A model generated the notes under the pieces. The model saw only the letters and a list, made by a program, of their open reading frames with translations, was not told the DNA's origin and ran no database searches. A DNA stretch of 64,000 nucleotides, taken from positions 39,014,672 through 39,078,671 of the forward strand of contig OX031063.1 of assembly GCA_943736015.1 (NCBI GenBank). The letters run 5' to 3'. How positions within the stretch are numbered: position 1 is the stretch's first letter; each line of letters begins with the position of its first letter. Position numbers and translations under genes: made by a program. This document shows, piece after piece, positions 21,930 through 31,694 of the stretch. Source of the stretch: Tridacna crocea. Its lineage: Eukaryota; Mollusca; Bivalvia; Cardiida; Cardiidae.

Positions 21930-22024
21930 GATATTGTAACCTAGGGTTTTGAAGATATTGTGAAATTGACCTATGATTCATACGTCAATTTCGCAATATC
22001 TTTAAGAGGCTAGCTTACAATATC
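21930..22024. mobile_element. 95-bp hairpin MITE upstream of TXNDC9
   Basis: GATATTGTAACCTAGGGTTT... pairs with the complement ending GCTAGCTTACAATATC; inner AGATATTGTGAAATTGAC pairs with GTCAATTTCGCAATATCT. About 160 bp before the TXNDC9 acceptor. Confidence 0.75.
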
Positions 22025-22170
22025 ATAGTATGAAAATGTAACTAATATGCTCTTCTTTAAGAGTAGAAATACCTTTTTCAATTTGTTTAATCATAAGAGG
22101 ATATAATGAAGTCACTGTATTGAAACTACACATTGATAGTTGAACTGCCCTTCTATAACTTGTACCCCTC

Positions 22171-22205
22171 TTGCTTTCCAGGTACCGTAACAGGAAAAAA
22201 AAACG
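22171..22205 (+). promoter_or_regulatory. TXNDC9: TXNDC9 5' UTR acceptor and leader
   Basis: A pyrimidine-rich tract and CAG at 22179-22181 give a strong 3' splice site. The short leader ends in an A-run before ATG. A candidate donor for an upstream leader exon is ACAG/GTAAAT at 21571-21580, but this pairing is only a guess. Confidence 0.55.
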
Positions 22206-22886
22206 ATGAATAATCCGGGCGTACAAAATGCAGTGCAGGACCACCTGCTTAAGGCCACTCAAATGATTGAGCAGCAGGTTGACGCCGAGATAGAACGTTT
22301 AGAGAGAATGGATGAGGATGATTTTGAAAAACTGAGAATGAAACGAATGGAAGCACTTAAAAAAGCTCAGCAGCAGAAGCAGGAAATGCAACAGAATGGC
22401 CATGGTCAGTACACAGAAGTTCCAGATGAAAAAGCTTTTTTTGATGCTTGCAAGAAAAGTAAAAGAGTAGTTTGTCATTTTTACAGAGACAGCACCTTCA
22501 GATGTAAAATAATTGACAAACATCTACAAATTCTAGCTGCAAAACATTTTGAGACAAAATTTATCAAAATAGATGCAGAGAAGTCAAAATTTTTAGTAGA
22601 GAGATTGAGAATTGTTGTTTTACCTACGGTCTGTATTGCAATTGATGGCAAAACAAAGGATTACATTGTTGGGTTCGATGATTTGGGTGGTGTTGATGAA
22701 TTCCCAACGGAGATGTTGGAATGGAGGCTTGGCATGGCTGATGCCATTACCTATGAGGGTGATCTGTCACAACCTCCCAGGGTTGGGAAGCAAAAGCAAG
22801 ATACCAGTGTGTTTGGTTTTGTTAAAACAAAAAAGACTATCAAGGATGGAAGAGGCGATGATAGTTCAGATGACGATGACTGGTAG
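22206..22886 (+). CDS. TXNDC9: TXNDC9 / phosducin-like protein 3, single coding exon
   Basis: An intact 226-aa ORF, the same length as human TXNDC9. The N-terminal helix (residues 10-62) carries the MDEDDFEKL and RMEALKKAQQQKQE blocks. A thioredoxin fold follows (about 70-180), with VVCHFYRDSTFRCK at 88-101 and the cis-proline motif VLPT at 138-141. DYIVGFDDLGG and EWRLG are conserved. The tail is acidic (DDSSDDDDW). The thioredoxin CxxC pair is reduced to Cys100, as in the family, so redox activity is not expected. Known role: binds the CCT/TRiC chaperonin and modulates folding of actin and tubulin in the cytosol. An acceptor (TTGCTTTCCAG, ending 22181) lies 24 nt before the ATG, implying an untranslated upstream exon. 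The uninterrupted coding region is unusual and discussed in findings. Confidence 0.97.
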   Translation: MNNPGVQNAVQDHLLKATQMIEQQVDAEIERLERMDEDDFEKLRMKRMEALKKAQQQKQEMQQNGHGQYTEVPDEKAFFDACKKSKRVVCHFYRDSTFRCKIIDKHLQILAAKHFETKFIKIDAEKSKFLVERLRIVVLPTVCIAIDGKTKDYIVGFDDLGGVDEFPTEMLEWRLGMADAITYEGDLSQPPRVGKQKQDTSVFGFVKTKKTIKDGRGDDSSDDDDW

Positions 22887-23099
22887 ATTGTTCCTTGACA
22901 ATATTACAAACATTCTTCCTTTGCAATTTAAGTTTCTGAATGCAGTTTTACTCCTAAAAGCTAATGCTAGCAATCTAATGGGTTGAGATATTCCATCTCA
23001 GCCAATAGGTCCAATAGATTTGTTATTAAGAGTTAAAACAGCATTTGGGATTGTCAGTCAATACAGCATGCTGGAGCGTATTTTCAAACTACAATTGCA

Positions 23100-23205
23100 T
23101 TAACCCTATACCAAACAACCCTTGGTTTTTACAACACCCGAGATAGAAGCCGTTTGAAAATTTTGTGGGAAAAGGAAAAAGTGCTGGTTACCAGCATTTT
23201 TAAGT
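23100..23205 (+). mobile_element. Family A MITE, left half only
   Basis: TTAACCCTATACCAAACAAC to the core centre, then replaced by unrelated sequence after CAGCATTTT. Confidence 0.75.
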
Positions 23206-24284
23206 CGCACGTTTGTCAAAACGTTCGACTTTTTGCGATGAGCTCGAGGAGCTCAGGGTGGGTTGGGGGGTGTCTATAGTGGGTTGAAGAATCATGAAAA
23301 AAAATGGATCAAAAACGTCGTATATACTTCATAAACGAGGTGCAGTTACTCTGCTTTAAACCCAATCGCTGTAGAACTACTTTTTCTTTGGTATGTCTGG
23401 AATTTGTTCTTTATGATGGGACTGGACCCGGTAACTCATATAACTCATTTACCTACGCTAGAAAAAGGAGAACGCGACTCAAATTTTAAATTAAAAAAAA
23501 ATGCGGTTATTTTGTATATCATGTGAAAATTTAACATCTATCTTTGTTTAGATGGGTAAAGAAAACATAATTCAGCTAAGATATCCCCCATCAGTGCTTA
23601 ATGTGAGTTTAAAAGGGATCGCGGATTAATATGGCTTATCGAGAGCACCTTACTGTAAATATTCATGTATTATCGAGACCGGTAGAGCTTCGCTTATAAG
23701 GGTGGAATTTCGGACTCGAGTGATGTCATTTGAAATCAACTCTTTTAAACCATGCAAGCCATGAATTCAGGGTTAAATATCGTAAAACTCGCTCTAAATT
23801 TGAAAATTTGTTTCGTTCCGCAGCTTTGACCTAGTTTGTAACGTACGTCTCGGATGAAACACCCCAAACCACTCGAATACCCCAAAACACCCAAAAACTA
23901 ATTCCATTACACATCAAAAAACTTCTGTAACATATAAAACTGCATGCGAAACGCTTACATACACGATTTTATGGAAATCAGACATGAACTTTTGCTATCA
24001 ATTCTAGTATGTTAGGTCTTTGATCAGCTTAAGTTTGAAGTACAAAATTGTACTTTGATAAGAAAATGCAAATGGCGGACGGGATAGAAAACAAACGCAC
24101 ATAACGATTAACACCAGTAAAGTTAAAATGTTGATTATGCATTTGTTCGGACCCCAAAAGAGTGGCGACAAGGATATTGCATCCCCTCCGTATACAGTAA
24201 ATACAACATGAAATATGGAACGCAAGGTAAAATACAGCAATTACGACCGTACATTGACAGTTGCACTGTTGAGGGGTTTACAGT
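23206..24284. other. Unassigned repeat-like DNA
   Basis: Starts abruptly where a family A copy is cut. Includes GATGAGCTCGAGGAGCTCAG, a short palindrome, and ATCGAGACCGGTAGAGCTTC. Probably part of an unrecognised element. Confidence 0.4.
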
Positions 24285-24410
24285 CAAAACGTACTCAAAC
24301 CAAAACGTACCCAAGTCAAAACGTACCCGAATGGAGTCAAAACTAATCAAATGAAGTCTAAACCTACCCAAGTGGAGTCAAAACGTACCCAATGTGTAGT
24401 CAAAATGAAC
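24285..24410 (+). repeat. Short minisatellite, AGTCAAAACGTACCCAA units
   Basis: About 7 irregular units of 16-20 bp. A shorter cluster of the same motif is at 8185-8240. Confidence 0.75.
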
Positions 24411-24771
24411 ACATGATTTTTATAGTATTTCTAACTTCAATTTGTGTAAAAATTAATAGAAATTACGTATTCGTCATCATGACGATTTATAACTCTTGCT
24501 TTATTTTGAATTTGCCTTACATGATTAAAACCAATGATGAAACTTATTTAACAATAAACATAGCGAAGTCAATCAAATGCTTAGTGATACAATCACTTTT
24601 TTCTTTCTATTTTTTTTTTGAAGGAAGATAAAGTTACTATTAATGAAAAAAAAAAAGCATATTGGATACCTCAAAAATATTTATCCATCATTATAAAAAT
24701 ATGTTTTATATATGAAAAAAAAAAACATAAGCATCAGCACATTTAAAGAAATGATATAACAGAGAAATGTG

Positions 24772-25026
24772 ATACATTAATTACATTGTTTGGATAGCAA
24801 AGATACAATTTCAACACTCAAAAAGAGTGTAACAAATTTAATGTGGTGATTAACCCATTACCACACAATCCCTAGTTTCGACTACCCTGAGAAAGAATTT
24901 GATACAATAATTTCATTGTTTGGATAGCAAAGATACAATTTCAAAACTCAAAGAGAGTGTAACAAATTTAATAAGGTGATTAACCCATTACCACACAATC
25001 CCTAGTTTCGACTACCCTGAGAAAGA
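24772..25026 (+). repeat. 126-bp tandem duplication
   Basis: GATACA plus TTGTTTGGATAGCAAAGATA and CACTC/AACTC, AGAGTGTAACAAATTTAAT and the first 45 bp of a family A copy occur twice in a row with few differences. The first unit carries only the left end of the MITE. Confidence 0.88.
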
Positions 25027-25199
25027 AGCCTTTAGAACACATTGTGGGAAAGGGAAAAAAATGCATTTTCTCCTTTTCCCACAATTTTTTCTAACCTTCA
25101 CAAAACAAATTTCAAATTTTCTGTCACTTTTATTTTGTCGTCTGCAAATGCTTTCAATTTGGACAAGCCTAAAATTGGGCTGGTCTGGTAATGAGTTAA
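24980..25199 (+). mobile_element. Family A MITE, core shortened
   Basis: TTAA at both ends. The hairpin core is reduced to AAAAAAATGCATTTTCTCC. Its left 45 bp is part of a flanking tandem duplication. Confidence 0.85.
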
Positions 25200-25479
25200 A
25201 CTAATTATTCACAATGGTCTTTAACCTGTTGTAGATTGCATAGTTATTAATTACTTTGCAAATATTTTTTATAATTTGAGAGTCAGTTTGGTTGAGATGA
25301 AAAACCTTCGGACTGTTTTTTCAGCTAACCTGAGCACAACATCCTCAACAAGGGAAGCTTTTAGGATCACCTGGTGTCTGTCATCCGTCATGCGTCATCA
25401 ACAATTCTTTAAACATCAACTCCTCCAAAACCGTTGGGCCAATATGGACCAAACTTGGCTGGAATGTTCCTTGGGAGCT

Positions 25480-26680
25480 CCTCTTTGAAAATTGTTCACA
25501 GAATTTGATTACGTCAAAAGTTTTGGTTGCCATGGCAACCAAACAGTTTTCTAAGAAATTCTTTAAAAATCTTCTTCTCTGAAACAGCTGGCCAGATTTT
25601 AAAATAATTTCACAGAGATGTTCCTTAACGTAGTGGACCCGTAATAGAAACCAGCTATTTCCACTATAATATTACCCTAGAAAATTTGCTAAGATTAAAA
25701 ATGAGCACTATTGTACTACTTTCATCGAGCCACTTTTTCTTTTTTGTCCTTCCTAGAATTATCATTTATAAATCTATAACTACTATAATTTCATTACAAA
25801 TGGATATGATAATTACCTCCCTTTTCTGGAAACTAACAAAATTATCAACAAATAATTTCAAGACGGACCCCGAAAGAATTTCTTTTCAGTCAAAAATGTG
25901 CAATAGTATCATATCTGTACAAAATATGTCTTATCAACTGTCCAGAAATTTTATGCCATGCTGCACTATGCTTATTACGGGTCCACTACCTTAAGTGACC
26001 CTTTCCAAAACTTTTTCGTGAAATTTTGATCAGTCAAGAAACATGACTCTGGTGAATGGGGGCTATTTGCACTATACAGGAATGAAGAAATTCTAAAAAA
26101 TTCTTCTTCTCAGAAACCACTGGTCATATTTTGAAATAATTTCTCAGGGATGGTCTATGGGTGACCCTTTTCAAAAATTGTTTGCGAAATTTCAATCCGT
26201 CAAGAAACATGGCTCTGGTGAATGGGGGCTACTTGTAATTATATGGACATGCAGAAATTCTTGAAAATTCTTACTTCTCTGAAACGGCTGATCAGATATT
26301 GAAAAAAGTTCACAGAGATGTTCCTTGGGTGACCCTTTTAAAAACTTGTTCGCGAAATTTTGATTTGCCAAGAAACATGGCTCAGGTGAATTGGGGCTAC
26401 TATATGGAAATGAAGAATTTCTTGAAAATTCACCTTCTCTGAAACCCATGATCAGATTTTAAAATAATTTCAAAGCAATCTTCCTTGGGTGACCATTTTC
26501 AAAATGTTTTCGAAATTCTGATCCATCAAGAAACATGGCTCTGGTAAATGGGGTCCACTTGCACTATTTGGACATGAAGAAATTCTTGAAAATTCTTCTT
26601 CACTGAAATGGTTGGTCAGATTTTGAAATGATTTCACAGAGATGTCCCTTATGTGTCCCTTTTCAAAAATTGTCAAGTGC
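25480..26680 (+). repeat. Tandem array of about 5 units of roughly 160 bp
   Basis: Units share GTGACCCTTTTCAAAAA, CGAAATTTTGAT, CAAGAAACATGGCTCTGGTG, AATTCTTGAAAATTCTTCTT, CTGAAAC and CACAGAGATGTTCCTTGG. The first unit is broken by a 355-bp insertion at 25637. A related single unit is at 18850-19160, and a reverse one at 40290-40575. Confidence 0.8.
25637..25992. mobile_element. 355-bp TTAA-flanked MITE with GTAGTGGACCCGTAATA ends
   Basis: The 17-bp inverted ends start at 25639 and finish at 25991. TTAA occurs just outside each end, so target choice matches piggyBac or Kolobok types. It splits one unit of the tandem array cleanly. A fragment of the same family is at 30512-30555. Confidence 0.78.
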
Positions 26681-27129
26681 TAGCATCGGTATGCAGTGGC
26701 ACTGTTTCAGTAAGTTCCAAGTAATAGAGGTGACCAATGACATACATTTAATATTGTTTTGGGTATATTATGTCAGGCTATATGCCAACATGGATATATT
26801 AAAGAAAAAGAAAAATGAAAAAGATCTAACTTGGTGGGAAGCTGCCTATTACAAGTAACTGCATTTGCTCAAGTAAATTGCAGACTAGTCAAAATCGAAG
26901 AATTGCTGAAAACTAATCAAATTTGACTACACCATTAAATTTGAGTCTAATTGGAAGAAAACCTTGAGTAAAAAAAAATGAGTTTTTCTTTCTTTCAGCT
27001 CTGTTTTCCAAAGCTGTTTGAATTACGTAAAAGCAAGATTGTCCTGTAAAAGGGTGATGACCATCTATCAGTCCCAAAATATCAAGGTTTCACCATTAGT
27101 GCGACTTTCAGGACCTTCAGTCCTTTGAT

Positions 27130-27253
27130 TTTCCTTTTCCCACAATGTTTTCTACCCTGCTAGAAACAAATTTCAATTTTTCAATTACGTTTGTCATCTG
27201 CAAGTGCTGTCTACTTTGACCAGTCTTGAATTTTGTTGTTTGGTAAAGGGTTA
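27130..27253 (+). mobile_element. Family A MITE, right half only
   Basis: CTTTTCCCACAATGTTTTCT to TTTGGTAAAGGGTTAT. Confidence 0.65.
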
Positions 27254-27330
27254 TTTAAAAAACATGTTCTGTAGCTTACCTTTGAATACACTGAATGAGA
27301 CTGAAGAATTTAAGTACACTTCTTGTACTA

Positions 27331-27557
27331 ATTGACTCTTTACCAAACAAAAAATTCTAGACTTGTCCAATTTGAAAGCATTTGCAGGTGACCAATTAGA
27401 TGTTGCTAATATAATGATTTGTGTTTAACTTGGTAGAAAATATTGTGCGAAAAGGAGAAAATGCTGGTAACAAGCATTTTCCCCTTTTTTCTCACAATCT
27501 TTTCAAAAGCCTTCTCTTTCAAGGCTGTTTAAAGTTGGGATTGTGTTGTAAATGAAT
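27331..27557 (-). mobile_element. Family A MITE
   Basis: GACTCTTTACCAAACAAAAA to GTTGTAAATGAATT. Core AATGCTGGTAACAAGCATTT. Confidence 0.7.
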
Positions 27558-27789
27558 TGTGTCTGATGTAATGTTTGCCAACCAGTAAATTGACATATAA
27601 TTAATTATTGTTATGGTAATCTGGAGTAAAATGGAATCCGATTTGTAAGATTTAGTTTTTCTTCACAAGTCTTTGATGAATCAATGATATAAAAAAAGGC
27701 ATTGAAAACATTTTCATCTTCTTTTTATAATCCTTTCAATAATGGCCTCCTATTTGTATACAACCTTACTTTTTTTTTCTATGTCTCCC

Positions 27790-28170
27790 CTGGTCAGGGT
27801 TGGGAGACATACTGTTTTTCTGCAAACATCCATCTGTCTGTCGCAAATCGTGTCCACTCTATAACTTGAAAACTTTTTTAAGATATTTTGATAAAACTTC
27901 ACACATTTATAAAGCTATACGAGTGCAAGTCTCATGCACAATAACCATAGCTGTGGCTTGTATATTTCTTTTTAGTTATTCCTCTTTAATTACAGTCATC
28001 ACAAAATTAATCATGTCTAAGATTTCGAAAACTTTTAAAGATATTTGGATAAAACTTCACCCATTTGTAAAGCACCATGAGACAAAGTATCTTGCACAAG
28101 AACCATAACTCTGGCTTGTATATTTTTCAAAGTATTTCCCTTTATTTTTCAACACAAATCGTGTGCGCTC
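27790..28170 (+). repeat. Tandem repeat, 2 units of about 180 bp
   Basis: Both units carry TTTTAAAGATATTTGGATAA / TTTTTTAAGATATTTTGATA, AAACTTCACACATTTATAAAG and AACCATAACTCTGGCTTGTA forms. No coding potential credited. Confidence 0.7.
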
Positions 28171-28187
28171 CAAGTTTTTAATTAAAA

Positions 28188-28345
28188 ACGTTGGTGAAAA
28201 GGAGAAAATGCCAGTAACCAGCAATTTCTCCTTTCCCCAATGTTTTCTGCCCCTTTAAAGGAAAATTTTGTAATTAGTGCAACATTTTTTGTATGCAAAT
28301 GCTTCCAGTTTGATGACACAAATGCCCCGAATAGTCCATAATTGA
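28188..28345 (+). mobile_element. Family A relic
   Basis: Core GAGAAAATGCCAGTAACCAG with flanking GTGAAAAGG and CCCAATGTTTTCTG; both ends lost. Confidence 0.5.
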
Positions 28346-28599
28346 TTCAACTTTGGACCAATCTTTTTTATGTATCAATACATATGTATAACACTAAGCT
28401 ATACCAACTAATCCAACATATTTAGGACCCTGGACAATACTTTGATAACAATGTTGTAGAGGGAGAAAGTGATGGTAACGAATATTTTTCCAATTTTCCA
28501 TAATATTTCTGACCATTTGAAATGATTTCAAAACAAATTCTTTCAGCCTGGACAAGTCTGAAATTCTGTTGTTTTCTTACAGTTGAACTGGAACAAATA

Positions 28600-30500
28600 C
28601 CATGAAGATAAAAATTGTGGTATTTTACACCATTTTCAACATAATTTCAGTTCTATCATGATGGAAAGTGCACCTATCCATACATTCTAGAGAATTTCTT
28701 TTACCTGCACTTCATAAAATATTCCTCTGATGCCACTAGCTGCTTTCAAACACATCCATCTTTGAATGATGAAATAATGATCAGTTTCGAGAGATGAATG
28801 AATCTTGTCGTACTAAATACCAGTAGCATCAATCCCAGAAAAGAAGTTTGTGAAGCTTGGGACCCCAACTAGAGATTTGTATGTTTCAAGCCTGGTACAT
28901 GGTGGAATGAGTCATAGCATTCAGCAATAAATTCATAAAGGTAGCTGTGTGACCTTACTCATAAACACTGCTATTTTCAATGCACCTGACAGTCTTGTAA
29001 AAGAGTATGACAACTGCTATTACCTCATGTTTTGTGCATCCATCAGATAGGGGATCAATTATGTTTGGTGTTTTAGACTGCTTTTGATAATATTGCAGTC
29101 ATACACAGAAAACCCACACTCATTTACATGAGCTATCCTCTGTGAAAAATGGGTTTAATGCATCTGTGAAAAGTATCAACCCAGGTGAGCCTGCACAGTC
29201 TGCATCAGTTGTTAGTCATTTTTGTCCAAGGACCAGTCTATCTCATGATCAAGTTGGTTGTCAAAAATATGGATATTATTGATCCATATCTATGTGATCG
29301 TTTGCACAGACAATCATCAAGTCCCCTTTTGCAAAAGTATATGGCATATATCTGTTGGGTTTTAGGATTGCCAGACTTTGGCTCCTCAGTGCCCCTGCAG
29401 TTTTGACCAAAGACACCCATTAAAGTATTGCCATCGTTTCACTTCCAGTGCAACATGGAAAAAATTTATTGGTTGATAAATAAAGAATTTATACTGATAC
29501 AATATTTCTGCACATTTTAACCAACCAGAAATTCAATTGATGTCTATCTTGAAATTATTTGTTGATACTTTTGTCAGTTTCCTGAAAAGGCAGGTAATTA
29601 TTATCTCCCTTTGTAGTGGGAATATAGCGGTTCTTGTGGCATTTGTCGAAGACAATACTACTATGAGTTTAATTTAGAAATTTGAAGACCATGTAGACGA
29701 TACCACTATGAGTCAAACATTGAATTTTGAAGACCATGTAACATTTTGTGTTAAGCTGAAGGAAATAAACCCAATTAAGCTAAATTTTTCTCGGGTAATT
29801 GAGTTTTTCTGTGGCCTTAAGATATGTAAATGGAAATACATGTATCATGTTAAAATACACTGGGTGAGACCATCCATCATGTAAATATTAATTTTTTATT
29901 GAAAGAGGCTTCATTAGCTCATAGCCTTCTATTGGCACAATGATACAAAATTTTTTCTGCCGATTGCATGGTCCTACGTTTTTTCATTCCAAAACCAGTT
30001 CATCCCATGACATAATCATCTCACTATTGCGGGCTACCCCATTTGATTGGGCATGAATATTTATAGATTGAAATAATTGATTCTTATGTTGAAAATAGAT
30101 GATGACAATGATCAAAGATATTTCAAAATCATAGTTTTCTGGTACAAGCTTAATTTTATTCAATATATTCACATGGTTTCCTCCGTCTATCCATCAAGGG
30201 ATGTTACTCCTATTTCCTCCTATTAAACAAAGGGAAACCACTGATACACAAATAATTCTAACTTTGTCAAGAGTATTCTCCCTTCAACAATAAAAAAGGA
30301 ATCCATTTGCTTAATAGGTTGAAAGTACACTTCTCTTTTTCTTTCAAATTATTAATATTACACAACGGTTTCCTTGACAAACACCACTTCAGCATTCTCA
30401 ATGCTTTGATAGATTTAGAAAATATAATTCTAAGAAGGAAAAAAAAAAAGGCAAAGGTGGCTCAGTGAAAGTAATACAATAATACTCATTTGTAATAACA
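28600..30500. other. Intergenic, little recognisable apart from one family C copy
   Basis: Between TXNDC9 and FIP1L1. No coding signal on either strand. A possible FIP1L1 poly(A) signal (TTTATT on +) is near 30685, unproven. Confidence 0.4.
29128..29347. mobile_element. Family C foldback MITE
   Basis: CTCTGTGAAAAATGGGTTTA at the left and ATCATCAAGTCCCCTTTTGC at the right. Confidence 0.6.
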
Positions 30501-30511
30501 GCAAAATTTGT

Positions 30512-30555
30512 AGGATAATATTATAGTGGAAATAGCTGTATTCCATATGAAGGGT
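30512..30555 (-). mobile_element. Fragment of the GTAGTGGACCC MITE family
   Basis: ATATTATAGTGGAAATAGCT matches the reverse complement of 25650-25675, then GGGTACTACCTTAA at the end. Confidence 0.55.
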
Positions 30556-30971
30556 ACTACCTTAACTCTGATAAGCACTGCAAGTTGGTATCAAACTAGG
30601 ATTTCCTGGATACAGACTAAACACTGAAAGGGTTCAAATGAAGCTTTGGAAAGATAAAGTGATATCTCTGTTCTTTCTTGCTTTATTTCCATGTCCTTTA
30701 AACACACAATCATCCTGACATTAACAACATACAATTTTACTCAACTCTCAGTTATAGATTGAAGTCATCATTATCATTCACCTTTTGAGCACTTAAACAC
30801 AATTTCAGTTGTATTTTGCAGATCATGTAGATCAGGATCAGTCTATCTAGTGGACAGTGCAGATCAAGGTAAGAAAGTGAAGTCTGATCTTGACTACTTT
30901 ATACTATTTTGGGAAAAATGTTACCTAATAGCCTTTGGTAGTTTTTTGGATTCTTCCACAGACTTGTCCTG

Positions 30972-31202
30972 ATACCACACAGTGATGACTTTCATCAACT
31001 CTCAAGAAGAAGCCTTTTGAAAACATTGTGTGAAAAGGAGAAAATGCTGGTAACCAATTTTTTTCTCCTATTCCACAAAGTTTTCTACCCTATCAAAGAA
31101 AAATTACATCATCTGACTTGAACTGAGCCACTATGATAATGTCATCTGCAAGTGGTTTTGATTTGGACGGGTCTAAAGTTTTGCCATGTGGTAAAAGTTT
31201 AA
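30972..31202 (+). mobile_element. Family A MITE
   Basis: TACCACACAGTGATGAC to GTGGTAAAAGTTTAA. Right core arm lost. Confidence 0.7.
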
Positions 31203-31285
31203 GAAAGTCTGCTGAATTATTAAGCACTCTTCGAGTTAAAAGTACACATGGCTAGATATCTAAATGATAGTTCTTGTTGGACTAA

Positions 31286-31553
31286 ATGAACCATGCTCTG
31301 TAAAAAGAGGGCTTAATGCATCCGGGAAAAGTATTGACTCATGTCGGTCTGCGCAATCCACGCAGGATGACCTGGGCCAAGACTTTTCACTATTGGTCAA
31401 TTTTTTTATGTCCAAGCAATGACCTGTCTCTCTCATGATTCAATTCATTGTTACAGAAAGGGGATATTATGGATTCACAAGTAAGAGATGGCTTGCTTTG
31501 TACCATGGATTACGGAGATACATCAAGCCCCCTTTTGCTGGGTCATGGCTCAA
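31286..31553. mobile_element. Family C foldback MITE next to the FIP1L1 stop codon
   Basis: CCATGCTCTGTAAAAAGAGG at the left and AGCCCCCTTTTGCTGGGTCA at the right. It ends about 9 bp from the FIP1L1 stop, so the gene's 3' UTR must run into it. Confidence 0.7.
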
Positions 31554-31561
31554 TTTTTTTT

Positions 31562-31694
31562 TCAACCATCTGACTGTGTCCCCGACGCATCCCGGTCATC
31601 ATCCTTATCTCTCTTCGACCTTTTAGACTTTTTGTGCTTGGATGAAGATGATTTATAGTAATCAGAGTCGTCTGGTTCATCTTTAACCTTTCTA
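31562..31694 (-). CDS. FIP1L1: FIP1L1 last coding exon
   Basis: Encodes residues 433-476 ([27 protein letters not shown]) and TGA at 31564-31562. The KHKKSKRSK run matches the human C-terminus. A family C repeat ends about 10 bp past the stop, so the 3' UTR starts in repeat DNA. Confidence 0.94.

Noticed and set aside
22612-22986. Second open frame overlapping TXNDC9
   Set aside because: Shadow of the TXNDC9 coding sequence in another frame.
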